Shown: piece by piece, positions 36,883-46,079 of the stretch
Position numbering within the stretch: the stretch's first letter is position 1
Layout: each line of letters starts with the position of its first letter
Source: Rudaea sp. 3F27F6
GTDB taxonomy: Bacteria > Pseudomonadota > Gammaproteobacteria > Xanthomonadales > Rhodanobacteraceae
Direction of reading: 5' to 3'
Length of the DNA: 64,000 bases
Assembly: GCF_005503555.1 (NCBI RefSeq)
Contig: NZ_SCNG01000001.1
Location: 806,001-870,000, forward strand
The notes under the pieces: generated by a model
What the model saw: the letters and a program-made list of their open reading frames with translations, nothing else
What the model was told of the DNA's origin: nothing
Databases searched by the model: none
Made by a program: the position numbers and the translations under genes

Positions 36883-38049
36883 GTGGCGAAGATGTTCAAG
36901 TTCTGGAAGAAAAAACCTACCGAAGGAGATCGGGACCCGGCCCTCGAAACTCGCAATCCGGACACCGGCAAAGAGGCCGAAGAAACGAAAATCGGTTCGG
37001 ATGGCGAGGACAGCGGATCGTCAGACGTGGATGCGATCGAAATTCCAGCGCCGATTGAGCCCGCCGGTTCCGAGCTTGTCGTTGCGAATGCCGATTCCCT
37101 ACCCTCGAATCCCGTCAAGAAGACTTGGCGCGAGCGTCTCGCCGGCAGCATATTCAACCGCAGCATCGGCAGCCTGTTCGCGCGCAAGCCGAAGCTCGAC
37201 GATGCGCTGCTCGACGAACTCGAAACCGCGCTGCTCGGCGCCGACGTCGGCGTGACCGCGACGACGGCACTCGTCGAAGGCCTGCGCAAGCGCATGGCGA
37301 AGCGCGAATTCGCCGATGCCGATGCCATGCTCGCGGCGCTGCGCGGCGAACTCGTCGAGTTGCTCGTGCCGGTCGCGCAGCCGCTGCGCATCGATGCAAC
37401 GAAACAGCCTTTCGTGATCCTGATGGTCGGCGTCAACGGCGTCGGCAAGACTACGACGATCGGCAAACTCGCGCGCCGCTTCCAGACCCAGGGCCACGGC
37501 GTCGTGCTCGCCGCGGGCGACACCTTCCGCGCCGCCGCGGTCGAGCAGTTGAAGACCTGGGGCGAGCGCAACGGAGTCGCCGTGATCGCACAGGGTTCGG
37601 GCGCCGATTCGGCCAGCGTGATCTTCGACGCGCTGCAATCCGCGCGCTCGAAACAGCTCGATATCCTGATCGCCGACACGGCCGGGCGCCTGCATACGCA
37701 GTCCGGACTGATGGACGAACTCGCCAAGATCCGCCGCGTGCTCGGCAAACTCGACACCGAGGCGCCACACGAAGTGCTGCTCGTGATCGACGGCACGACG
37801 GGCCAGAACGCGGTCAATCAGACGCGTCAGTTCCGCGCCGCGATCGGCGTCACCGGCCTCGTCGTCACCAAGCTCGACGGCAGCGCCAAGGGTGGCGTGG
37901 TGTTCGCGCTGGCCAAAGAATTCGGCCTGCCGATCCGCTACGTCGGCCTCGGCGAAACCGCCGAGGATCTGCGCGAATTCGAGCCCGCCGCATTCGTCGA
38001 CGCGCTGCTGCCGGCGAGTCTCGGCAGCGGCGACGCCGCGATGCCGTGA
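36883..38049 (+). CDS. ftsY: Signal recognition particle receptor FtsY
   Basis: This 388-residue protein has a short acidic A-domain (KPTEGDRDPALETRNPDTGK, EETKIGSDGEDSG), an N domain and a GTPase G domain: GVNGVGKTTTIGKLA (G1, near residue 183), DTFRAAAVEQL, DTAGRLHTQ (G3) and TKLDGSAKGGVV (G4). It receives ribosome-SRP complexes at the inner membrane. The start is GTG 36883 or ATG 36892; neither has a strong ribosome-binding site. Its TGA overlaps the GTG start of mutY. Confidence 0.97.
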   Translation: MAKMFKFWKKKPTEGDRDPALETRNPDTGKEAEETKIGSDGEDSGSSDVDAIEIPAPIEPAGSELVVANADSLPSNPVKKTWRERLAGSIFNRSIGSLFARKPKLDDALLDELETALLGADVGVTATTALVEGLRKRMAKREFADADAMLAALRGELVELLVPVAQPLRIDATKQPFVILMVGVNGVGKTTTIGKLARRFQTQGHGVVLAAGDTFRAAAVEQLKTWGERNGVAVIAQGSGADSASVIFDALQSARSKQLDILIADTAGRLHTQSGLMDELAKIRRVLGKLDTEAPHEVLLVIDGTTGQNAVNQTRQFRAAIGVTGLVVTKLDGSAKGGVVFALAKEFGLPIRYVGLGETAEDLREFEPAAFVDALLPASLGSGDAAMP

Positions 38050-39128
38050 GCGACGACTTCGCCCCGCGCCTGCTGCGCTGGTTCGATGCGCACGGCCGTC
38101 ACGACCTGCCCTGGCAGCATCCGCGTACGCCGTACCGCGTCTGGTTGTCGGAAATCATGCTGCAGCAGACCCAGGTCGCGACCGTCGTTCCGTACTTTCT
38201 GCGCTTTGTGGAAAAGTTGCAAAGTATAAAAGAGCTGGCCGCGGCATCCGAGGACGAGGTATTCTCGCTCTGGTCGGGACTGGGCTACTACAGCCGCGCA
38301 CGCAATCTGCATCGCGCAGCGCGGATCTGCAACGACATTCACGGCGGCGACTTGCCGGACGATTTCGACGCGTTGATCGCGCTGCCCGGCATCGGCCGCT
38401 CGACCGCGGGTGCGATCCTCGCCCAGGCTTACGGTCGCCGTCGCGCCATTCTCGACGGCAACGTCAAGCGCGTGCTCGCGCGCTTTCACGGCGTCGCGGG
38501 CTGGCCCGGCGAAAAGGCCACAGAGAATCGTCTCTGGCAATTCGCCGAGGCACACACACCAAGTGAACGCGTCGCCGATTACACACAGGCGATCATGGAT
38601 CTCGGCGCCGGCGTATGCGCGCGCGCGAAACCGCGCTGCGGGAATTGTCCGCTGCACCCCGACTGCGCGGCGTATCGCGACGGCCTCACCGCCGCGTTGC
38701 CCGCACGCAAGCCGGCGAAAGCGCGACCCACACGCAGCACTGTCATGCTCGTACTGCGCGATACGCAAGGCCGCCTGCTGCTCGAGCGTCGCGGGCCTAG
38801 CGGCGTCTGGGCCGGCCTATGGAGTCTGCCCGAAGCGGCGAGCGAAACCGCAGCACGTGATGCCGTGGCGCATATTCGCCGGCTCGATGCGGACGCGATC
38901 GTCTTCAGCGCGTTACCGCCGTTCGTACACGGTTTCAGCCACTACCAGCTCGACGTGACGCCGCTCGCGTTCGACGTCGAATTCGCGCACGCGGTCGGCG
39001 ACGGCGACGACCGGCGCTGGCTGCATCCGCACGAGGCCGCCGCACTCGGCCTGCCCGCGCCCGTGCGCAAGCTGATCGAATCGCTGCCGCGACATCGCTC
39101 CGAAGGCGCGCCTTCGGACAGCCGATAA
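38046..39128 (+). CDS. mutY: A/G-specific adenine DNA glycosylase
   Basis: This 360-residue protein removes A paired with 8-oxoG. It has MLQQTQVATVVPYF, the helix-hairpin-helix with catalytic residues LPGIGRSTAGAILAQAYGRR, the catalytic Asp in DGNVKRVLAR, the [4Fe-4S] cysteines C-x6-C-x2-C-x5-C (from CARAKPRCGNC), and a C-terminal Nudix-like 8-oxoG recognition domain. GTG 38046 is chosen because it overlaps the ftsY stop. It pairs with yggX downstream, as in other gammaproteobacteria, which links DNA repair to iron/oxidative defence. Confidence 0.96.
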   Translation: MSDDFAPRLLRWFDAHGRHDLPWQHPRTPYRVWLSEIMLQQTQVATVVPYFLRFVEKLQSIKELAAASEDEVFSLWSGLGYYSRARNLHRAARICNDIHGGDLPDDFDALIALPGIGRSTAGAILAQAYGRRRAILDGNVKRVLARFHGVAGWPGEKATENRLWQFAEAHTPSERVADYTQAIMDLGAGVCARAKPRCGNCPLHPDCAAYRDGLTAALPARKPAKARPTRSTVMLVLRDTQGRLLLERRGPSGVWAGLWSLPEAASETAARDAVAHIRRLDADAIVFSALPPFVHGFSHYQLDVTPLAFDVEFAHAVGDGDDRRWLHPHEAAALGLPAPVRKLIESLPRHRSEGAPSDSR

Positions 39129-39212
39129 ACGGCTGTCGCGATCTTCTGCAAGAATATTGAAAGAACATCCGATCCCCGCCTGCGCGGGAACAAGAAAAAT
39201 CCAGGAACCGCC

Positions 39213-39488
39213 ATGTCCCGCACCGTTTTCTGCAGCAAACTGCAACGCGAAGCCGAAGGGCTCACTTATGCGCCTTATCCCGGCGAACTCGGCAAGCGCA
39301 TCTTCGAGCACGTGTCGAAGGAAGCCTGGTCGCAATGGCTCGGCCACCAGACCATGCTGATCAACGAGAACCGCCTCTCGCCGCTCGATCCGAAGGCGCG
39401 CAAGTTTCTCGAAGGCGAAATGGAAAAGTTCTTCTTCGGCGAGGGCTCGGTCGCTCCGCAGGGCTACGTGCCGCCCGACGCCACGTAG
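39213..39488 (+). CDS. yggX: Oxidative damage protection / Fe(II) trafficking protein
   Basis: This 91-residue protein of the YggX family has [19 protein letters not shown] with the single conserved Cys, [36 protein letters not shown] and the C-terminal GYVPP. It protects Fe-S proteins from oxidation and handles iron. It is located after mutY, the classic gammaproteobacterial order. A GGATCCCCGC-like short palindrome lies just upstream (about 39170). Confidence 0.96.
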   Translation: MSRTVFCSKLQREAEGLTYAPYPGELGKRIFEHVSKEAWSQWLGHQTMLINENRLSPLDPKARKFLEGEMEKFFFGEGSVAPQGYVPPDAT

Positions 39489-39684
39489 AAGCACGCCTTT
39501 CTAGCGCTTCGCGCGAAAGGCTTAGATGTTTCCGCGGGCTTCGCGCAAAAATGGGCGCCTCCGCACGCGGCGCCGCGAAGAATGGATGCCATCGCATATT
39601 TCGTGGAAAAAGCTCGTGCATTCGCGCCTTGCTTTTCGAGCCGTCACGCCGATTGACGAACGGCCGCGCGCAATAAATCGCGCC

Positions 39685-40926
39685 CTACGAGGGCGAGCGC
39701 ACGCTCTCTTCCGCCAACGCTGCCGCCGGCCGCAAACGCCCGAACGCACCGCATTTCACCCCGGCCAGCACCTTGAGCATTTCGCCGCGTAGGATCGGCG
39801 CCCGGCCGAACGGACCGAAGAACGCATCGCGCAGGCGCGCAACAAAGTCGTGATCGGATTGGAACAAGGGCGTCAGCCAGCGACTGATGAATTGATAGAT
39901 CGGCACATGCCTGCGCCGCTCGCGCGTGTAGGCGGCCAAGCCGCCTTCGACCGTCTTCTCCCCGGCGAGCGCCGCCGCGAGCGCCTGCGCGTCGAGCAGG
40001 GCCATGTTCGCTCCCTGACCGAGCTGCGGACTCATCGCGTGCGCGGCATCGCCAAGGAACACCACACGCCCGCGATAAGGGCGGCGCATCACGACGTCGC
40101 GATAGTTCGCACGCGCAAACTCGACATGGCTGCGTTTGTCGGCGAGCAGATCGGCAGCCTCGGGCCAGTAGGCGCGCACGTCGGCCTTCCACGCATCGAA
40201 GCCGGCCGCGGGCCAGTTCGCCAGAACATCGCCGCGCAAGCTCCAGAAAAAACTTACCCGATGCGCGGCTTCGTCCTCGCCCGGTAGGCGGCCTACGGGC
40301 AACACGCCGCACATGCGCCGCGCTAGTTCGTAGCGTTGGTGCAGTTGCCCGTCGAAGCGGCGCTCCGGATCGGCGCATAGGCACCAGACCGCGCCCCAGG
40401 GATAGAGGCGGTCGCGCGCTTGCGGCATGCCTTCTTTGCGCAGCGCCGAGGCGGCGCCGTCGGCCGCGACGATCAGATCGAATGGACCGTGTTCGTCTCC
40501 GCGCGTGTCGCGCAGGCTGCGTCCGTCGGTACTCGTCCCGACGATCTCGATGTCCGCCGATATTTCCCCCCTATGCACGAATGCGCTTTTCAACAATTCG
40601 AACAGAGCGCCGCGCTGCATGCCGAGACCGAACCAGTCCGCGTCGAGATCGCGATAGCGCATGTCCATCACGCTGCGCCCGTTTGCGTTGGTGCCGACGA
40701 GACGGTGCACCGGCGCACCGCAGGTCAATGCCCGATCAAGCAGGCCGAGGTCGGCGAGCACCGACAAGCCGGTCGGCTGCAGCAGGATGCCCGCTCCGGC
40801 CGGGCCGGGCGCGGGGCTGCGCTCGAATACGCGCACGCGATGACCCGATCTCGCCAGATAGATCGCCGCGGCCTGCCCCGCCGTACCGTAGCCGACGATG
40901 GCGATATTCAGTTCTTGCACGCTCAT
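39685..40926 (-). CDS. FAD-dependent aromatic-type monooxygenase
   Basis: This 413-residue flavoprotein is of the PHBH/UbiH superfamily: N-terminal Rossmann IAIVGYGTAGQAAAIYLARS, the DG motif in FDLIVAADGAASALR, and the second FAD motif VVFLGDAAHAMSPQLGQGAN. It hydroxylates an aromatic or similar ring with NAD(P)H and oxygen; the substrate is not evident. It is not next to a quinone or aromatic pathway, so ubiquinone synthesis is unlikely but not excluded. The last residues look degenerate and Ala-rich. Confidence 0.88.
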   Translation of the reverse strand: MSVQELNIAIVGYGTAGQAAAIYLARSGHRVRVFERSPAPGPAGAGILLQPTGLSVLADLGLLDRALTCGAPVHRLVGTNANGRSVMDMRYRDLDADWFGLGMQRGALFELLKSAFVHRGEISADIEIVGTSTDGRSLRDTRGDEHGPFDLIVAADGAASALRKEGMPQARDRLYPWGAVWCLCADPERRFDGQLHQRYELARRMCGVLPVGRLPGEDEAAHRVSFFWSLRGDVLANWPAAGFDAWKADVRAYWPEAADLLADKRSHVEFARANYRDVVMRRPYRGRVVFLGDAAHAMSPQLGQGANMALLDAQALAAALAGEKTVEGGLAAYTRERRRHVPIYQFISRWLTPLFQSDHDFVARLRDAFFGPFGRAPILRGEMLKVLAGVKCGAFGRLRPAAALAEESVRSPS

Positions 40927-41043
40927 GCGCGCAAGAATGACATAGGCTCGCAGTCTTTCGCGCGGCGCTTCGATCCACGCCGCCGGTCTGCGATCACAAA
41001 CGATCCGATCGGCAGGCTCGGTGGAACTGCAACTGCAGCCCGA

Positions 41044-41460
41044 TCAGGACTTCGTCTTGTCCTCGCCGCGCCCTTGCTTGAGCATCGCCGCATAATCGAT
41101 CGGCCGGATCTGCTCGATCTTGCAGCTCTCTCCCGATGCGGTGACGAAATCGAAAGCACGGCTGACGACATGGCGCTGGTTGGACGTCACTCCGATCGCC
41201 TTGGCCCACTGCAGCTTCGTGCACGGCTGCGCGACGCTCAACAGATAGGCGTTCTTGACCGTCGACCAGACCACGACCTTGTCCGACCCGACCAGCTCCC
41301 ATTGATACAGCGACCAGAACGGAAATTCATCGACCGGCGCGCCGGCGAACTGCAGATAGCGATCGAGATTGCGCTGCTGCGTCTCGCGCGTCTGCGCCTG
41401 CACGTGCGTCGTGGCGAGCGCTGCGAGAGCGAGTGCGAAGAGGAAAAGTCCGCGTCTCAT
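41044..41460 (-). CDS. DUF6491-type small exported protein
   Basis: This 138-residue protein has a clear signal peptide (LFLFALALAALATTHVQA-Q). The mature domain has a Trp-rich core (DEFPFWSLYQWELVGSDKVV, VWSTVKNAYLLSV) and two Cys (AQPCTK, GESCKIEQIRPID) likely forming a disulfide. This matches a family of small periplasmic proteins common in Xanthomonadales with no known function. Start ATG 41460. Confidence 0.75.
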   Translation of the reverse strand: MRRGLFLFALALAALATTHVQAQTRETQQRNLDRYLQFAGAPVDEFPFWSLYQWELVGSDKVVVWSTVKNAYLLSVAQPCTKLQWAKAIGVTSNQRHVVSRAFDFVTASGESCKIEQIRPIDYAAMLKQGRGEDKTKS

Positions 41461-41674
41461 GGCATGTCTCCTGCGATTGCCGTCGGAAATTCAGACGTTC
41501 CGAGGCGCGACGGCGTCGCGCTCCGCGTCGTCGCTATAATCGCGCAGAAAAGCCGACCTTGCTGGGAAATCGTGGCCGGTCCGCCTCACCGGCTTGACGC
41601 GGCGCCATTCACCGGGTCTAATACGCGACCTTCCGCGCCGCCCCTCCGGGCCGCGCACGCAGATTCTGCACTCC

Positions 41675-41750
41675 GGCCAGGTAGCTCAGTTGGTAGAGCA
41701 GGGGACTGAAAATCCCCGTGTCGGCGGTTCGATTCCGTCCCTGGCCACCA
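41675..41750 (+). tRNA. tRNA-Phe (anticodon GAA)
   Basis: This 76-nt cloverleaf has acceptor stem GGCCAGG / CCTGGCC, D-arm GTAGCTCAGTTGGTAGAGC, and anticodon arm GGGGACTGAAAATCCCC with GAA at 41708-41710. The variable loop is GTGTC, the T-arm is GGTTCGATTCC, and the encoded CCA end is at 41748-41750. There is no integrase or second copy of the 3' end nearby, so no sign that it is an attachment site. Confidence 0.97.
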
Positions 41751-41818
41751 TTCCTAGATTCATTCCCGCCCGCATCAATCGCTTCGACGCATGAAGCGGG
41801 CTGCCGAACGGTTGTGAT

Positions 41819-43348
41819 TCAGTTCTTCGCATCAGCCGCCAGCTCAAACACCCTGCTCTTCCACCACCGCGGATCTTCGTCCTTGTAGCGAAAGACGACC
41901 AGGTTTACGTCGGCCTTTTTCTCGACGTGATCGAATTCGACGCGCACGGAGTGCGTGCCCGCGCGCAGCGGCACGATGAACGCCTGTTGGCGATGGCCGT
42001 GGGTGCCGTCGTGGTCGATCAGTGTCTTGCCCGAGACGGTGACGCGCATTTTCCCGGGCGAGACGGCGTCGAAAACGTAGTAGCCGTCGGCAGCGACTTC
42101 GAAATTGCGCTCGGCGGAACCTGCGAAGCGGTCGCGGCCTGCTTCGATGAAATCGAGCTTCTGCTTGGCCTCGCCATTCTTGAACAGCTTGGCTCGTTTG
42201 AGATTCGGCCATGCGTCGTCCGCATAATAGGCGTAACGCCAGAGATCCTCCTTTGCGTCCGCTGCCCGCTGCACCGGCGATAAAGCATTGCCGAATTTCA
42301 AATTGTGCGGGATATCCTGATCGAACACGCCGCGGTTCGAGACGAGCCGAATTTTCGTCCGGTCCGGATCGGCGATCGAGAGCGTGCCGTCGATTTTCGG
42401 CGACGACGCATTCGGTGCCGAACCGTCGGTCGTGTAGCGCACGTCGGAACGCTCGCCATTGACGACGAGGGACACCGGTTTGCCCTTGAGCACGATGCCG
42501 GCCATCGGCGCCATTTCAATCTTGTCGGGCGAGTAGCCCTGATAGGCGAACTTGAGCGCATCGTAGGTGCCCTTGAGCTTGAGCGAATCGTGCGTCTCGT
42601 CGGGATACGTGGTGACCTCCCAAGACAGACCGTGCGGTGCTTTGCTCTTGAAGATCGGCTCAACCGTCGACATGCCCATGTCCTCGAACGCGCGCCCGCT
42701 ACGCGCAGCCACATAGATCGCCTTGCCCTCTACCGGCAGCTCGGGCAGCTTCACCTCGATCAGCTTGTCGAGCGCATGCTCGCCCCACCACATCGCCGGA
42801 TCGAGGATCAGATAACCGTCGAACAGCGCGGGTTCGTGGGTCAGCGCATAGAACGCGAATACGCCGCCGTAAGAATGGCCGTGCAGCAGGTTCGTTCCAT
42901 TTGCCGGATAGTGCGCGCCGACATAGGGGATCAGCTCGGTCTTGAGGAAGGCCAGAAAATCCCGCGCGCTGCCCGGCTTGGGTTTGCCGTCCTGCATATG
43001 CGGCAAGAAATTGTTATCGCGGCTGCTGCGGCCCTTGGCATCGATGAAGTTCGGCACGCTGACCACGATTACCGGCGGCATGCGTCCGACCTGGCGCATA
43101 AAGGTGATCGTGTTGACGACCATCTGTGTATTCCAATCGCCGTCGAGCACGTAAATCGTCTCGAAGCGCGCCTTCGCGTCCTTCTCTGCCTCCTGCGGCA
43201 GATAGATCTCGATCGCGCGCTTCTGCGCGAGGACGACCGAGTCGACCGCATCGGCCTTCGGTGCCAGGAATTGCGCCTGTATCGGCGCGCAAACCGAGAC
43301 CAGCAAGCACAGTGCGAGCATTCGCAGCAATGGATTGCGCAAGAACAT
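41819..43348 (-). CDS. Exported esterase (esterase-D-like alpha/beta hydrolase) with C-terminal beta domains
   Basis: The 509-residue protein has a signal peptide (LLRMLALCLLVSVCAPIQA-Q). An alpha/beta hydrolase of the putative-esterase family follows: nucleophile elbow GHSYGGVFAFYAL, a YLILDPAMWWG strand and catalytic His in DETHDSLKL. A segment like the chitobiase/hexosaminidase C-terminal domain follows (VRYTTDGSAPNASSPKID), then a PA14-like sandwich (YYVFDAVSPGKMRVTVSG). ATG 43348 is preferred to 43354 because GGGGAAGG lies 6 bp upstream of it and directly against the other. It may hydrolyse siderophore or sugar esters in the periplasm; the substrate is unknown. Confidence 0.82.
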   Translation of the reverse strand: MFLRNPLLRMLALCLLVSVCAPIQAQFLAPKADAVDSVVLAQKRAIEIYLPQEAEKDAKARFETIYVLDGDWNTQMVVNTITFMRQVGRMPPVIVVSVPNFIDAKGRSSRDNNFLPHMQDGKPKPGSARDFLAFLKTELIPYVGAHYPANGTNLLHGHSYGGVFAFYALTHEPALFDGYLILDPAMWWGEHALDKLIEVKLPELPVEGKAIYVAARSGRAFEDMGMSTVEPIFKSKAPHGLSWEVTTYPDETHDSLKLKGTYDALKFAYQGYSPDKIEMAPMAGIVLKGKPVSLVVNGERSDVRYTTDGSAPNASSPKIDGTLSIADPDRTKIRLVSNRGVFDQDIPHNLKFGNALSPVQRAADAKEDLWRYAYYADDAWPNLKRAKLFKNGEAKQKLDFIEAGRDRFAGSAERNFEVAADGYYVFDAVSPGKMRVTVSGKTLIDHDGTHGHRQQAFIVPLRAGTHSVRVEFDHVEKKADVNLVVFRYKDEDPRWWKSRVFELAADAKN

Positions 43349-43461
43349 GGCCATCCTTCCCCGGCAGAGTCAGCGACGGAATGCGATTTAAGCAGATTCC
43401 TTTCGCCTGGGCGCGTGCCGGAAGTCGGCGGTTATCATGGGGCGGTGAACGGGACCTCGCA

Positions 43462-44877
43462 TTGAAACGCTACGAAGCGCTCGCCGACGAAATCGCCGCG
43501 GCCATCCTGGCCGGCACGCTGCGCGCGGGCGACCGCCTGCCGTCGGTGCGCGCAACGGCGGCCGGCCACGGCGTCAACGCCTCGACCGTATTCCAGGCCT
43601 ACTATCTGCTCGAAGCGCGCGGCCTGATTCGCGCGCGGCCGCGCTCGGGCTATTTCGTTGCTGACGCGGCAACGGAGACACCGCGTGCACTCGACGCCGC
43701 ATCGGCGCCGGACAGCGAATCAATCGCGGTCGACCTGCCCGAGCGCGTCTACGCGATCCTCGAAGCGACGACCAAGCGCGAAGTCGTGCCGTTCGGCTCG
43801 GCGTTCCCTTCACCGGAATTGTTCCCGCTGCAGCGCCTGGCGAAGACGCTCGCCGCGACGGTGCAGAAGCTCGATCCGCGCGTCAGTGTCGAGACCCTGA
43901 TCCAGGGCAGCGCGCAGTTGCGCCGCCAGATCGCGCGGCGCTACGTCGCCGACGGTATCGCGATGCAGGCCGACGACCTCGTCGTCACCAACGGCGCGAT
44001 GGAAGCGCTCAATCTCTGCCTGACCGCAGTGACCGAGCCGGGCGACGCGGTCGTGATCGAATCGCCGACGTTCTACGCCGCGCTGCAGGCGCTCGAACGC
44101 CACCGCCTGCGCGCAATCGAAGTGCCGACTCATCCGAACGAAGGCATCGAACTCGATGCGCTTGCCGACCTGCTCAAGCGCCGGCGTCCGCGCGCGCTGT
44201 GGCTGATGACGAATTTCCAGAACCCACTCGGCGGCACGATGAGCGAGGCGAAGAAGCGCGACCTCGTCGCCCTGCTCGCACGCCATGGCACGCCGCTGAT
44301 CGAAGACGACGTCTACGGCGAACTCTATTTCGACGCGCAGCGGCCGAAGCCGGCGAAGGCGTTCGATAGCGAAGGCTGGGTACTGCATTGTTCTTCGTTC
44401 TCGAAATGCCTGGCGCCCGGCTACCGCGTCGGCTGGGCCGCGCCGGGGCGTTACGTGCGCGAGATCGCGCGGCTCAAGCTGTCTACGAGCCTGACCGCCT
44501 CGGTGCCCGCCGAAGCGGCACTTGCCGCATTTCTCGAACGCGGCGGCTACGACCGGCATCTGCGCGGCCTGCGTCGCGCGCTGGCGCGCCAGCAGCAGAC
44601 GATGATCGCGGCGATCGCGCGGCACTTTCCCGCAGCGACGCGTATCACGCGTCCGCGCGGCGGCTATTTCCTCTGGGCCGAACTGCCGCGCGGCGTCGAT
44701 GCGGTCGAGCTGCACCGGCGCGCACTCGCACGCAACATCTCGACCGCACCAGGACCGATCTTCTCCTCGCGTGGCGAGTACACGAATTTCCTGCGCCTCA
44801 ACTACGGCTCACCGTGGGACGCACGGGCCGAAGAAGCGATGGCGATACTCGGCAAGCTGGTACGCAGCCTGCTCTGA
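43462..44877 (+). CDS. Second MocR-type PLP-dependent regulator/aminotransferase
   Basis: This protein of about 471 residues has a GntR HTH (YEALADEIAAAILAGTLRAG, RLPSVRATAAGHGVNASTVF) and a fold-type I aminotransferase domain (NGAMEALNLCLTAVTEPGDA, NFQNPLGGTMSEAKKRD, PLP-Lys region CSSFSKCLAPGYRVGW). The start is uncertain: TTG 43462 begins at the HTH but lacks a good ribosome-binding site; ATG 43388 is an in-frame option with a 25-residue extension. It controls genes in response to PLP or amines, or is an aminotransferase with an HTH. It stands alone. Confidence 0.85.
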   Translation: MKRYEALADEIAAAILAGTLRAGDRLPSVRATAAGHGVNASTVFQAYYLLEARGLIRARPRSGYFVADAATETPRALDAASAPDSESIAVDLPERVYAILEATTKREVVPFGSAFPSPELFPLQRLAKTLAATVQKLDPRVSVETLIQGSAQLRRQIARRYVADGIAMQADDLVVTNGAMEALNLCLTAVTEPGDAVVIESPTFYAALQALERHRLRAIEVPTHPNEGIELDALADLLKRRRPRALWLMTNFQNPLGGTMSEAKKRDLVALLARHGTPLIEDDVYGELYFDAQRPKPAKAFDSEGWVLHCSSFSKCLAPGYRVGWAAPGRYVREIARLKLSTSLTASVPAEAALAAFLERGGYDRHLRGLRRALARQQQTMIAAIARHFPAATRITRPRGGYFLWAELPRGVDAVELHRRALARNISTAPGPIFSSRGEYTNFLRLNYGSPWDARAEEAMAILGKLVRSLL

Positions 44878-45135
44878 ACTGCGCGGGTGTTCGTCGTCGC
44901 TGCTGCAACGACCGGGATGCGGCTTCCGCTTCGATGCCATAGATATTGCAGCCCACGAGTCGCATTCGCGCCCCCACCGGAACGATGCGCGCATGGCACC
45001 TGCCTCGCGCCGCTGCGACAAAACGCCTCGCCGACGCCGCACTGATACGGTCTTTTCCGCCGCAACTGATCGGCCTGCACCAGCGTGGCGAGGGGTAAAA
45101 TGCGGGGCGTCGAAAAGGCTTACAGGAAACGATCC

Positions 45136-45345
45136 ATGTTCGGGAAAATCATCGTCATCGCAACGCTCGCCGCCATCCTCTACAACCTTGGCGCCGGCCT
45201 GTACTACATGATGATCGAGGACGGCGGCACCGGCCGCACGGTCGGCGCACTGACGCGGCGCATCGGTCTGTCGGTCGCACTGATCCTGTTCGTAATGCTG
45301 TGTATTGCGATGGGCTGGATCCAGCCGCACGGCGTGGGCCGCTGA
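45136..45345 (+). CDS. DUF2909 twin-transmembrane protein
   Basis: This 69-residue protein has two membrane helices: KIIVIATLAAILYNLGAGLY and IGLSVALILFVMLCIAMGWI, joined by a loop with GGTGRTVGALTRR. This matches the short DUF2909 family often found near cytochrome oxidase genes. The start is ATG 45136, eight bases after CAGGAAA. It is followed within 26 bp by two c-type cytochrome genes, so a link to respiration is likely. Confidence 0.85.
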   Translation: MFGKIIVIATLAAILYNLGAGLYYMMIEDGGTGRTVGALTRRIGLSVALILFVMLCIAMGWIQPHGVGR

Positions 45346-45371
45346 GCAGTAGAGAGAAAGCGGAATCGACG

Positions 45372-46079
45372 ATGCTGCATCGACTCGCCATTCTGGTCTT
45401 CGCCCTCGCCTTCGCGCCGTTCGCGCACGCCGACGACGGCGATTTCGGCGACCGCCTCGCCGCCTGCGCCGCTTGCCACGGCAAGCACGGCGAAGGCGTG
45501 CGCGGCTCGGAGTATTACCCGCATCTCGCCGGCAAACCCGCGGGCTATCTGTTCGAGCAGTTGAAAGGTTTTCGCGACGGCCGCCGCGTCAGCACGCAGA
45601 TGGCTTGGTACGTGCGTTTTGCCGACGACGCGTTCCTGCAGCGCATCGCCGACTACTATGCGGCGCTGCCGCCGCGCACGCGCGGCGCCGATACCGGTGC
45701 GGCGCAGCTCACCGACGAGCGCCGCCGCGTTGCCCAGGGTCTCGTCGAACACGGCGATCCCGCGCACAAGGTGCCGGCCTGCAGCGCCTGCCACGGCGCC
45801 AATCTGGCCGGCCTCGAACCGGGCGTGCCGGCCCTGCTCGGCCTGCCGGTCGACTATGTCATCGCCCAATTCGGCGCATGGCGCGAGGGCATCCGCAACG
45901 GCGCGCCGCCCGACTGCATGCACGACGTCGCCGGCAAGATTGCGGCGGACGACATCCGCGCGATCGCGGTCTACCTTTCGCAGCAATCGAACGTCGACGG
46001 CCTGCGCCCCGCGCCGGCCGGCAGCTTCGTGCCGCCGCAGGCCTGCGGGTCGCTGCCGCATGCGGAGGCAGCGCAATGA
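45372..46079 (+). CDS. Diheme c-type cytochrome (c4-like)
   Basis: This 235-residue protein has a signal peptide (LAILVFALAFAPFAHA-D) and two heme c sites: CAACHGKHGEG near the N-terminus and CSACHGANLAGLEPG in the second half, each with a later Met-containing segment (QMAWYVRF, CMHDVAG). This is the two-domain cytochrome c4 layout, a periplasmic electron shuttle. Its stop overlaps the start of the next cytochrome (ATGA). Confidence 0.92.
   Translation: MLHRLAILVFALAFAPFAHADDGDFGDRLAACAACHGKHGEGVRGSEYYPHLAGKPAGYLFEQLKGFRDGRRVSTQMAWYVRFADDAFLQRIADYYAALPPRTRGADTGAAQLTDERRRVAQGLVEHGDPAHKVPACSACHGANLAGLEPGVPALLGLPVDYVIAQFGAWREGIRNGAPPDCMHDVAGKIAADDIRAIAVYLSQQSNVDGLRPAPAGSFVPPQACGSLPHAEAAQ

Noticed and set aside
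41675-41750. tRNA-Phe as an integration site of a genomic island
   Set aside because: No integrase and no duplicated 3' end were seen in the flanking sequence, and neighbours are compositionally ordinary.
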